From Granulosicoccus sp965214025 (lineage in GTDB: Bacteria > Pseudomonadota > Gammaproteobacteria > Granulosicoccales > Granulosicoccaceae), in the NCBI GenBank assembly GCA_965214025.1, contig CBDCAW010000094.1, positions 1 to 64,000 on the forward strand: a stretch of 64,000 nt of DNA. The letters run 5' to 3'. The position numbers were made by a program, and so were the translations under genes. Positions 1-7,749 of the stretch are shown piece after piece (position 1 is the first letter of the stretch; the number at the start of each line of letters is the position of its first letter). Under the pieces are notes generated by a model that saw nothing but the letters and a program-made list of their open reading frames with translations, did not search any database and had not been told where the DNA came from.

Positions 1-214
1 ATCTCTCGCCCGGGGGGTTGCGTCGACCAGGTGTCGGGTGGGTTCGAGTTTCAGATCGTTGCGCCAGTTGGCGGAAAGGTTGCGCACACCATCGATCGCC
101 TGCCGGATCTGGGGGCTGGGAAACCAGTTGAACACAGCCCCCGCAGAAGCCATAGGCGACGCATAGCGCCGCTGCCGAGAGGATGAACAACATTTTGCTG
201 ATTCGTTCCAACAT
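1..214 (-). CDS. Partial membrane-anchored protein, possibly arylsulfotransferase-like, frame broken in a C5 run
   Basis: The window edge cuts this gene, so only the N-terminal part is visible. From an ATG at 214 the minus strand encodes a short basic start and a hydrophobic segment (MLFILSAAALCVAYGF) like a signal anchor. After the five-C run at 138-142 this frame loses protein character, while the neighbouring frame gives a natural-looking stretch with FNWFPSPQIRQAIDGV and then NDLKLEPTRHLV. Removing one base from the run joins the two into one ORF of about 71 residues reaching the edge. Without a frameshift an ATG at 153 could start a version lacking the anchor. The joined sequence resembles the N-terminus of bacterial arylsulfotransferase-family proteins; that is recognition by eye and weak. 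The nearby sulfotransferase cluster makes it plausible but does not prove it. Confidence 0.4.
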   Translation of the reverse strand, partial: MLERISKMLFILSAAALCVAYGFCGGCVQLVSQPPDPAGDRWCAQPFRQLAQRSETRTHPTPGRRNPPGER

Positions 215-346
215 GGTGACTTCATCGTTGCATCGCGATCTGGCGGCACTGTGACATGCCGATCTTTCTACCTGCAATGGGCTGAGTCGCAGGCTTGCTG
301 TACCATGACAAGCCGTAATCAACATGCAACTGAGGTTTACACATCG

Positions 347-976
347 ATGGAAGAGCAGATTCGCAACGCCATGAAGAAGGCCATGCAGGAGATTACCGAC
401 ATGCAAGCCAAGCTGGAGGGCCTGGTCGATGAACTGCCGAAGGAGGCTGAGGACATTCGAGCACGGGCGACGACGGCGATGGAAAACATCCGTGAGCAGC
501 TCGAAACGGCCATGAAGCAAGGGGAAAGCCAGGCGAAGGAGGCCCAGCTGAAAGCGCATCTGGGTCTGATGGAGGCGCATGACAAGCTCGATGCGTCGCG
601 GACCGTCATGAATGAATATCTCACGCAGGCCATGAGCCGCTCGAAGACGATGATCGACGAGGCCGAGCTCAAGCGGCATCTGGCGACGATGGAGGCGCAG
701 GATTTCTGGCAAACACGTGGCAAGCACCTCAGCGAGCAGTTCCAGGAGTCTCAGGAACTCATGATGACCATGACGAACCGCGCCGCCGCTGACCTGCAAT
801 CGCAATTCAAGCAGTGGAATGCCTTTTTCCAGAAAAGCGGCCAGGCCTGGGGTCAGGCGGCAGCCCCTGCAGGCGCAACCGATGAAGGTACCGCCGCTGG
901 TGCCACCGGCGCCAGTGCGAAGAAGACGAGCAGCAAGAAGACAAGCAGCAAGAAAACAAGTAGCAAATCGAGCTGA
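347..976 (+). CDS. Coiled-coil protein with Lys-Thr-Ser-Ser repeat tail, unknown function
   Basis: I do not recognise a family with confidence. The protein is about 209 residues, without a signal peptide or membrane segment. Residues 1 to about 165 are almost entirely charged helix (EEQIRNAMKKAMQEI, then KEAEDIRARA), predicting a long coiled coil. Then comes an Ala/Gly-rich linker and a basic tail of three KKTSS units ending KSS. The overall shape (helical amphipathic body, Ala/Lys-rich tail) recalls phasins and histone-like tails, but no diagnostic motif is visible. In-frame starts exist at 251, 305 and 347; I chose 347 because the coiled coil begins there and the residues upstream are Cys/Trp-rich and unlike the rest. 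It ends 13 bases before the convergent cmoA stop. Confidence 0.6.
   Translation: MEEQIRNAMKKAMQEITDMQAKLEGLVDELPKEAEDIRARATTAMENIREQLETAMKQGESQAKEAQLKAHLGLMEAHDKLDASRTVMNEYLTQAMSRSKTMIDEAELKRHLATMEAQDFWQTRGKHLSEQFQESQELMMTMTNRAAADLQSQFKQWNAFFQKSGQAWGQAAAPAGATDEGTAAGATGASAKKTSSKKTSSKKTSSKSS
920..964 (+). repeat. Three tandem 15-bp units coding KKTSS
   Basis: Three consecutive 15-bp units (aagaagacgagcagc and two variants) encode the basic C-terminal tail of the coiled-coil protein. The differences between units are synonymous (acg/aca, agc/agt, aag/aaa), so the amino-acid repeat is preserved while the DNA has drifted. Confidence 0.85.
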
Positions 977-989
977 TCGCCTGCCTCGA

Positions 990-1948
990 TCAATCGCGCA
1001 GGGCGATGATCGAGGCAAAGCTGAAGCACTGGAACCACAGGCTGATACGGCCGAAACCGGCATCTTCGAGTCGTTGCCGATGCGTTTGCAAGGTATCGGG
1101 TATCAGCACCGCTTCCAGCGCCGTGCGTTTCTGGCTGATCTCCAGGTCGCTGTAGCCATTGGCTCGCTTGAACGCGTGGTACATAACGGTGTGCAGGTGA
1201 GCTTCGGCCGGGTTGTCGAAGGCCAACTTTTCCGAGATGATCAGTGCGCCGCCGGGAATCAGCGCACGCGCAATGCGTTGCATCAGGGCAGCACGATCAT
1301 CCGGTGGTACGAATTGCAGCGTGAAGTTCATGGCCACCACCGAGGCGTTCGTCAACGGTACCTGCCGCAGGTCTTCGCAGTGCAGAATGATCGGCGTCGT
1401 CGGTACGTCTGGTGGATACGTTCGTGGGAGATCGAATGACTTCTCGTGAGGTTCCCGACGTGACTCACTGCGTGACTCATCGAATTGTTGCAGGATCAAC
1501 CGGCAACGATCGATCATCGCCGCCGAGTTGTCGATCGCGTGAATTTCGTAGCGGCTGGTTCCATTTATGCCCTGGCTGTCGTTCGGCAAGGCATCGGCAG
1601 CCAGTTTCCCCGGGTACGATGCTTCGGTGCTTCAGAGGTGCCAGAGGTGCCAGAGTGATGATCATTCTGTCTGTCGAGCGCATCGCGCATCGCCAGGCTC
1701 GTCGCACCGAGTGAGCTACCGAGATCGTACAATCGGGTTCCCGGACGGGCATGGCGAGCGGCGAGCAGGCCACTTTGCGTGATGATGCCACGATAGCCCG
1801 GGATCGATCTGTCCAGCATGTCGGGGAACACATCGACCACAGACTGATCGAACCTGAATTCACCGATACTCGCCCGCGCCTGTGCATAGACCCGGTCCCT
1901 GGCCCGCCGGGTTGGCGCACAATCCCAGTTTTCACCCTGATCACTCAC
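990..1948 (-). pseudogene. cmoA: cmoA, carboxy-S-adenosylmethionine synthase, split by a frameshift
   Basis: CmoA makes carboxy-SAM from SAM and prephenate for the CmoB step of cmo5U34 tRNA modification. A GTG at 1948 starts the N-terminal part, with family-typical VFPDMLDRSIPGY and the SAM-binding LYDLGSSLGATSLAMRDAL. The second part, in another frame up to the stop at 990, has AIDNSAAMIDRC, NFTLQF, PGGALIISEK, FKRANGYSDLEISQKR and LWFQCF, all hallmarks of CmoA. The frame changes between about 1590 and 1640, next to a 9-bp tandem duplication. Relative to E. coli there is also roughly 35 extra residues at the junction and about 20 more after MIDRC. No cmoB is adjacent. Either the gene is decaying or one base is miscalled; the assignment itself is secure, the intactness is not. 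Confidence 0.8.
1633..1655. repeat. 9-bp tandem duplication inside cmoA
   Basis: The unit cagaggtgc occurs at 1633-1641 and 1642-1650 and is followed by a partial third copy (cagag). It lies in the non-conserved insertion of cmoA where the reading frame is lost, so slippage here is a plausible origin of both insertion and frameshift. Confidence 0.75.
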
Positions 1949-2092
1949 GTTTACCGCCAGCGTACGTTCCGTTCGACTCTCGACATGTATACACGAATGG
2001 TATGCAAACGTGCCCTTCGTGTCGACTTGTCAAGGTGATATTGTCGCGCCGATGGGATAGGGTGATCGTATACGGATATCGAGCGAATCATC

Positions 2093-2689
2093 ATGAAACT
2101 ATCCGCAACGATTCAGTCTGCAAGGCCGCACGTGCATGCCACCTCATTGCTGGCACACCTGCAGCCGGGATCTCTTGTGTTACTCGGCGCACGCCCCGGG
2201 CAGGGCAAGACGCTGCTGGGTCTGGCGCTGATCGCCCAGGCTATCGAAGCCGGTCGAAACGGCGTCTTCTTCACCCTCGCATGCAGTAATCGAGAGGTGT
2301 TGCAGCGGTTCGAGAAACTGGGCAAGCCCGGTGTGGGCCTCGCAGATTCCTTCAAGCTCGATAACTCCGAGGCCATCAACGCCGACTACATCATCGCGCG
2401 CCTCGGCACGGCGTGCGCGAACACCGTCGTCGTCATCGACTACCTGCAGCTGCTGGGCCGGAAGCCTGGAAATCCATCACTCATGGACCAGGTCGCTGCT
2501 CTCGGACATTTCGCTTCCGAACGAGGGTCGACCATCGTGTGCCTCTCGCAGATCGCCGATTCCTACGACCCCGCCGTCAAGCCTTGCCCCAACATGGAAG
2601 ACGTGCGGTTGCCGAATCCACTGGATCTGTCGCTGTTCGAAAGTGCCTGCTTCCTGCACAAAGGCGTGGCTCGGATTCAGACCCGATGA
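2093..2689 (+). CDS. Small DnaB-helicase-like RecA-fold ATPase
   Basis: The 198-residue protein is a single P-loop domain. Walker A is GARPGQGKT at residues 32-40 and Walker B is VVVIDYLQLL at about 112-121, followed by a SQI sensor-like motif near residue 156. The D-Y-L-Q-L sequence and the spacing match the C-terminal ATPase domain of replicative DnaB helicases. The DnaB N-terminal domain and linker are absent, and the protein stops after the core, so a hexameric replicative helicase is unlikely. Small stand-alone DnaB-like proteins occur in proteobacteria, mostly without known function. It stands alone between cmoA and the convergent flippase gene, with no phage genes nearby. No strong ribosome binding site precedes the ATG. 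Confidence 0.6.
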   Translation: MKLSATIQSARPHVHATSLLAHLQPGSLVLLGARPGQGKTLLGLALIAQAIEAGRNGVFFTLACSNREVLQRFEKLGKPGVGLADSFKLDNSEAINADYIIARLGTACANTVVVIDYLQLLGRKPGNPSLMDQVAALGHFASERGSTIVCLSQIADSYDPAVKPCPNMEDVRLPNPLDLSLFESACFLHKGVARIQTR

Positions 2690-2855
2690 CGGATACCGGA
2701 ACTCCCAGCAGCACCCGGACGCTATCAGCTCCAACTGTCGGCAGAAGCTCAGACACTATCGGCTTGGATTCTCGGCACTGGCTTTTTCCGACGCGAACCA
2801 TTCGGCAAGCCATGCGACCTGAACGCAGCACGTGCCACCGGTCCGGGCAGGCCGC

Positions 2856-4373
2856 TCAAGGGGTGGGTGCCTGCTTGACGCCTTTGGACTTCAACAAATC
2901 CAGTAGCTCCCGAGTGATGCGAAGGCCACCGGGCAGGCAGAGCCATACACTGGCGAACACACCGGCGAACGCGAGTGCATCGAATACGATCCTGAGGGGC
3001 AGCAGGTCGGTTGCCGGTATCTGCCTGGAACTGAGGAAAAGCACCGCGGCAACCGCGCCGAGTGTCGCCAGGGCCGGGCGCCAGGTCGCGATCCAGAAAT
3101 CCGAGTCGCGCAGGGGCGAGGTCTTCAAGCAGTATGATAGCGTCGGATAAGACAGCAATGCCTTGGATGCGCAGAAGCCGTACGCGATGCCCATCGCGCC
3201 CCACGGCAGGCCCGCGATCATGCAAACGATCAGGAAGGCGGTGGAATACAGTTGCCAGCGCAACCCGCGTGAGGTCTCGCCTTCACTGAGATAGATCCAT
3301 TTCGACACCCGTTCGGTGCTCGAGAACAGCATGGCCAGGACAAGAATCTGAAACAGGGGTACGGCTTCTTCCCATTGCGAGCCCAATAACAGCAGGACGA
3401 ACTCCTGCGCCTCGATACACAGGAAAACGAATGTGAACAACGTCAGCGTGTTCACGACGGTAAATGCTTTCCTGGCGTAGGCGCGATAGCGTTTCTCGTC
3501 ATGGCGCAGCCGGCTGAAGCCGGAGACGGCGACAGTCCGTAACGGCTGCAGCAACTGCATGGCCGGTGCCGATGCCCAGCGCAGTGCATTCTGATAGAGC
3601 CCGAGTTGCTCGACCCCGACGAAACGACCGATGAGGATGCGATCCGTCTGTGCGCCCACCGAGTTGACCATGCTCGACAGGGTGGAATTTCGGCCGTACG
3701 CCACCATCGCCTGTATCAGGCTCTCCTTTTTCTTCCAGCCGCTGCCGAGCCGCACCGGCTTCCAGCCACAGACCAGCCACAACAGGGCGGCTTCGCTCAC
3801 CGTGATCACGACCTGCTGGAATACCAGTGCCCAGTAGCTCTGCGTCCACAGGGCCCAGGCAATACCGAAGATCGCTCCAGCGCTCAATGTGACCAACTTG
3901 ACCAGTGCAATCATGCCGAAACGCATCTGCCGCTGCAGCAGCCCGATTTGAATGTTGGAGGTACCGCGGATCAAGAAGCCGACAGTCAGTATCAGGATCA
4001 TCGTCGTCAGGCTCTCCTTGTCGAAGAACCAGGCGATCACCGGGGCCAGGGCGCACATGACCAGCGACAGCAATACGTTGAGCTTGAAATTGAGCCAGAA
4101 GAGCTCGGCAAGATGTTCCTGCTCGAGTCGTGGCTGATGCACGATGGCCGAGGGTAGACCGAATAGTCGAATGGGTTCGGCCAGGTTGATCAACAAGGTG
4201 GCCATGGCTACCAAACCGAAGTCGCTAGGCGTCAGGACCCGGGCGAGCACCATCGTGGCGCCCACCATGATCAGAAGCTGCAGCATGTTGGTGCTGAGCA
4301 TCGTCAGCCCACCGTATGCGGAACGTCGGCCGATATCGTTGAACTGGCGATTGAGCGGGTAGTTTCTGTTCAC
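2856..4373 (-). CDS. Polysaccharide flippase (Wzx / MOP family)
   Basis: A 505-residue polytopic inner-membrane protein of about the usual Wzx length. It begins RRSAYGGLTMLSTNMLQLLIMVGATMVLARVLTPSDFGLVAMA (quoted in parts: the ARVLTPSDFGL stretch near residue 45 is typical of the Polysacc_synt/MOP flippases that move undecaprenyl-linked repeat units to the periplasm). About 12-14 hydrophobic segments follow to the C-terminus. The start is a GTG at 4373; SD support is weak. It is the last gene of the minus-strand glycan cluster (sulfotransferase, GT, P-loop, propeller, GT2, flippase), so it probably exports the glycan built by those enzymes. No Wzy polymerase is recognisable in the window, so polymerisation must be encoded elsewhere or not occur. 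Confidence 0.85.
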   Translation of the reverse strand: MNRNYPLNRQFNDIGRRSAYGGLTMLSTNMLQLLIMVGATMVLARVLTPSDFGLVAMATLLINLAEPIRLFGLPSAIVHQPRLEQEHLAELFWLNFKLNVLLSLVMCALAPVIAWFFDKESLTTMILILTVGFLIRGTSNIQIGLLQRQMRFGMIALVKLVTLSAGAIFGIAWALWTQSYWALVFQQVVITVSEAALLWLVCGWKPVRLGSGWKKKESLIQAMVAYGRNSTLSSMVNSVGAQTDRILIGRFVGVEQLGLYQNALRWASAPAMQLLQPLRTVAVSGFSRLRHDEKRYRAYARKAFTVVNTLTLFTFVFLCIEAQEFVLLLLGSQWEEAVPLFQILVLAMLFSSTERVSKWIYLSEGETSRGLRWQLYSTAFLIVCMIAGLPWGAMGIAYGFCASKALLSYPTLSYCLKTSPLRDSDFWIATWRPALATLGAVAAVLFLSSRQIPATDLLPLRIVFDALAFAGVFASVWLCLPGGLRITRELLDLLKSKGVKQAPTP

Positions 4374-4487
4374 ACCTGGATCATCGCTCGTTGCTCTATC
4401 GATGCCAGTTGTGTGCAGACCCTGCGGGTGCCATCGAAAAGCAGCATCCTTGCCTTTGTCATGTCGAAGGCGATCTCGGCTCTGAAC

Positions 4488-5465
4488 TCAGCGGTTCTTC
4501 GGTTGCCGCGACGCGGAAAGCCCCGCAGCGACGGTCTTCGCGCTGCGGGGCAGGCAGAAGTTTGCGAGGTGACCGAGCACTTCGACGAATCCGGGCCGGC
4601 CCCCGCTGAAGGCTTCGCGAAGCAATGGAAAGAATGCGGACCAGTCGCCTTGCTTCGCTGCGCTGGCACTGACGAAGGTCATGACGAATGCACCGTAGCC
4701 ACGCGCCGTCATCAGGTGGCGGCGCTCCTGAATGTAGCTCAGCGCCCAGTGCCAGTCGTCTCGGTTGCTGACGCGGGTTCGATTTTCCTCGATGTGCCAG
4801 ATGACCAGCGGCTCCTTCGATGCCACGAAAACCGCCTCAGCCCCGTCGACCTGCTGCGTACGCATCAGCCAGTCGAGATCGACATAGCGCTTGAGCCCCG
4901 CCGAAAACGGCACCCGTTTCAGCAACTCGGTGGGCGTCAGTATCGTGGAATTCTGCACCATGCCCTCACCGGTCGTCGGCCAGCTGCGGCAGAAAAGGTA
5001 TTCATCCAGTGACTGATCCGGCCGCGGCTGACGCCGTGGCCAGTGAAAGTCTCGCGACTCCGTCCGGGCTATCAACTGACAGCTGATGATCGGGTAGGGC
5101 TGTGGCGCGACAGCGGCCAATTCCATCTGGCGCTCGAGCTTGTCGGGCAACCACAGGTCGTCATCATCGAGCAAGGCGATCCAGTACCCGCGTGCCTCGG
5201 GTATCGCAAGATTGATGGCCGCGGCCTGCCCGACGTTGACAGGCGATACGATCACGCGCACACGTGGGTCGGAGATCGTGGCCAGGGCCTCGACAGTGGG
5301 CTCGTGAGGTCCATCTACGACGACCAGGACCTCGAGGGACTGAAAGCTTTGTGACAGTGCTGACTGGACGGATTCGAGAAGCGAGCGAGGCCGCTGATAC
5401 GTGGCCATGACGACTGACACTTCAGGCGCCGCAGCAGGTTCGACCGGTTTGTTTTTCGATAGCAA
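4488..5465 (-). CDS. Glycosyltransferase family 2
   Basis: A 325-residue GT-A fold enzyme. The N-terminal nucleotide-sugar binding part reads PEVSVVMATYQRPRSLLESV, and the metal-binding DXD region is WIALLDDDDLWLPDKLE at about residues 94-110, preceded by the NVGQAAAINLAI motif typical of family 2. It should transfer a sugar onto the growing glycan at the cytoplasmic membrane face; donor and linkage cannot be read. The start is a TTG at 5465, 12 bases after the upstream gene's stop, with AGGA in front and no other start available because of an in-frame TAG. This spacing suggests translational coupling with the beta-propeller gene. Confidence 0.85.
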   Translation of the reverse strand: MLSKNKPVEPAAAPEVSVVMATYQRPRSLLESVQSALSQSFQSLEVLVVVDGPHEPTVEALATISDPRVRVIVSPVNVGQAAAINLAIPEARGYWIALLDDDDLWLPDKLERQMELAAVAPQPYPIISCQLIARTESRDFHWPRRQPRPDQSLDEYLFCRSWPTTGEGMVQNSTILTPTELLKRVPFSAGLKRYVDLDWLMRTQQVDGAEAVFVASKEPLVIWHIEENRTRVSNRDDWHWALSYIQERRHLMTARGYGAFVMTFVSASAAKQGDWSAFFPLLREAFSGGRPGFVEVLGHLANFCLPRSAKTVAAGLSASRQPKNR

Positions 5466-5477
5466 CGCCGATTTGTC

Positions 5478-6794
5478 CTATGCCGATGCCCGGAGGCCGG
5501 AAGGCTGTTCACCGTCGCCGGAGCGTGTGAGAACGTAGATCTGACGTCCGCCATCCTGCAACGAGGTGACGATGATCCGGTTTCCATCGGCACTCGGGCA
5601 AGGGTGCAGATCACACCGAAACGGCCCGCGGACCGGAACATGCCCACTGAACTGAGCGATCTGCCGTTGCTGGGAGGTCGTGGGGTCGTAAAGGCAGAGA
5701 TCGACGACCTCGCGGTACGGTGTATCCAGCACGAACGACGTGGGCGTTGCAGTAGCATCCGGGGGGAGGTGCCGGATATGCACGTTGCTGTCTATCAGTT
5801 GCGGTGCGATGGCCTGCTGTCGAACCCCTCGCGGTGCATGATCCTCGAACAATGCAACCTCGCCCCGACGCCAGAAGTAGGCCTGCGTGGCGTTCAGCCA
5901 GATCACGTGAGAGGTGGCGTCGGCCAGCAGCCGCAGATCGTTGCCATCGACACCGCAGGTGAGGCTGACACCCATACGGTCCGACCATGAGCCAGCCAGC
6001 CTGCGCCAGCGCAGCTTGATCGTGAAGCGCTTGCCGTCCGGGGAAATCTTGGCATGGTTGAACCAGTAGGCATACCGGCCGGCGTCGTGACGTAACCGCT
6101 GCCACCAGGGCAGCATGCCGCGCAGGAAGCTGACCGCTTGCGCCAGGGGAAGTATCAGCTCGGGTTCGGTAGCTTCTTCCAGATCGACTCGCCAGACACC
6201 ATCATCGGCCGGATGTCGTTCATCAAGCCTGGCACTCGATCCACCGGCATACCCGTAGCCCGGCCGCAGCGTGTTGAGCCGTGCCATGTTCAACGACAGG
6301 GCGAACCGACCGTCGGGGGCAACCGTGTAAACCGGAAGGGGTAGAGTATGCCGGGTACCACTGTCGGTATCGACCAATCGCGCCACGAAGCGCTCTTCGT
6401 CACGATCGTTCCACACCAGCCGCGGCCCCCCGGCGACCCATTGCGCAAGCGGCCCCTGCTGCCAGCTCCAGGCGCGGCTTTCACCCAGCGGTTGCCAGCT
6501 ACCGGGTTGATCGGCATCGACGATGCCGAGTTCGATCGTGTCATCCGGAGTGGGTTGCCGTTCGGTAAAACCCACGCGGTGAGCCACGATACGGCGCCCC
6601 GGGGCGTCGACTACCGGAACATCGTAATAGCTGTGGGAATGATACCTTGCCTGATCACTGCCGAAGGTGAGCTGTGTGAGATGCCAATCGTCCATGGAGT
6701 GATGGGTAGCGGTTTGAGGTTCGAAACAGGCAGCAGGGTAATGGTTTTCCGCAAGGCTTGCACCGGTGCGCGGAAACTTACCAGGATTGGCCAT
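5478..6794 (-). CDS. Beta-propeller-like protein in the glycan cluster, unknown function
   Basis: A 438-residue soluble protein without a clear signal peptide. It has repeated blade-like segments ending in aspartate-rich turns (for example YTVAPDGRFALSLNMARL near 155, HAKISPDGKRFTIKLRWRR near 245, PCPSADGNRIIVTSLQDGG near 410), the SPDG/PDG signature of TolB/PD40-type propellers. The N-terminal SHSYYDVPVVDAPGRRIVAHR is characteristic of a family of uncharacterised proteins found in polysaccharide loci, some of which resemble oligogalacturonate-lyase propellers. Whether it binds or modifies glycan is inference. It precedes GT2 by 12 bases. The start at 6794 has no strong SD; an internal ATG at 6695 is an alternative. 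Confidence 0.6.
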   Translation of the reverse strand: MANPGKFPRTGASLAENHYPAACFEPQTATHHSMDDWHLTQLTFGSDQARYHSHSYYDVPVVDAPGRRIVAHRVGFTERQPTPDDTIELGIVDADQPGSWQPLGESRAWSWQQGPLAQWVAGGPRLVWNDRDEERFVARLVDTDSGTRHTLPLPVYTVAPDGRFALSLNMARLNTLRPGYGYAGGSSARLDERHPADDGVWRVDLEEATEPELILPLAQAVSFLRGMLPWWQRLRHDAGRYAYWFNHAKISPDGKRFTIKLRWRRLAGSWSDRMGVSLTCGVDGNDLRLLADATSHVIWLNATQAYFWRRGEVALFEDHAPRGVRQQAIAPQLIDSNVHIRHLPPDATATPTSFVLDTPYREVVDLCLYDPTTSQQRQIAQFSGHVPVRGPFRCDLHPCPSADGNRIIVTSLQDGGRQIYVLTRSGDGEQPSGLRASA

Positions 6795-6907
6795 ACCGGT
6801 TACTGACGATCAAGTACACCGGCTCGCCGGCATTCGCGAGCCCGAGGCTCCTTGCAACCAATTCACCCGTACACGTGGAATTCTCGGAAAACGTGCTCTC
6901 GGTCATC

Positions 6908-6949
6908 TTACGTCCACGAAGGGGCGTCTTACGTCCACAAAGGGGCGTC
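6908..6949. repeat. 21-bp tandem duplication copying a gene's last codons and stop
   Basis: Two adjacent 21-bp units, 6908-6928 and 6929-6949, differ at one position (g to a). Read on the minus strand the unit encodes the terminal DAPLWT plus TAA of the P-loop protein, so the real stop codon lies in the second unit and an untranslated copy follows it. Confidence 0.9.
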
Positions 6950-7543
6950 GGGCATCGCACCGTTCAGAGGTTTGAAGACGCTGCCGTTCGCGGTCCGGAG
7001 TGACCAGTGCCCGTCGACACCGGCCTCCTGACAGAAGAGAAACCATCGCTGGTACAAAGTCCACAAGCGCCGCGGATCATCCATCCAGAGTTGCATGATC
7101 TGACGTCGGCGCCTCTTGGCCCGGTAGTTTTCATGGTTCGCACGCAAGCCTTGAATGCTTCGCGATCGAAGCAACGCGCGCCACAGGCGCTTGCGTCTGG
7201 CCCTGTTGCGAGCTGCCAGCAGCTCGGGTGGTTCCCAGAGCGTGATGATGGAAACACGGCGGGCCTTCTCCATCAGCGCTAGCGCGGAATCAGTCTCGAA
7301 ACTCGGGAGTTGAAAGGTCAACGGTCGAAATATGTCGTAGTGCAGACAAACGAAGGGCTTTTCGACGGCAGGTAAGTTCGGCCAGTTCCAGTCGATGGCA
7401 TCGTGAAACTCAAAATCGGCAGCACTGCTGACTTTCAGGTCAGCCGGCAGGCTGTTCGGTTCGGGAGAGTTTCGGAGGTTGTTGATAAAGGTCGTCTTGC
7501 CGGAACATGATGCTCCCGCTACTACCAGAAGCGATTCGATCAT
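6929..7543 (-). CDS. P-loop NTPase, kinase-like, unknown substrate
   Basis: About 204 residues with an N-terminal Walker A, VVAGASCSGKTTFI, directly after a short hydrophobic strand, as in small-molecule kinases and sulfotransferase-like P-loop proteins. The middle contains LHYDIFRPLTF and a long Arg-rich helical region (RNRARRKRLWRALLRSRS). No clear Walker B or LID motif is visible. The ATG at 7543 is preferred over a TTG at 7564. It sits in the glycan cluster between a glycosyltransferase and the propeller gene. A role in activating a donor or phosphorylating a sugar would fit but is inference. The gene ends in the 21-bp duplication described separately. Confidence 0.55.
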   Translation of the reverse strand: MIESLLVVAGASCSGKTTFINNLRNSPEPNSLPADLKVSSAADFEFHDAIDWNWPNLPAVEKPFVCLHYDIFRPLTFQLPSFETDSALALMEKARRVSIITLWEPPELLAARNRARRKRLWRALLRSRSIQGLRANHENYRAKRRRRQIMQLWMDDPRRLWTLYQRWFLFCQEAGVDGHWSLRTANGSVFKPLNGAMPDAPLWT

Positions 7544-7749
7544 ATTTTCGCCGACTTCTTTCAAGGCAGATCCAGTATCGAAGGTTGGTCGTGGCGTCCG
7601 TTCGTCTACTCGAGCGTAGTCATGCGGGATTCACCACTGCATGACCTACGACAGCGGCATCGGGACGAACTTCTGGAGCGCCGCACCAGGTGGTGATGCC
7701 AGTTTCGGCCGTTTCCCGAAACGAGCTGCGCGTGATCCGAGCAGGCGCC

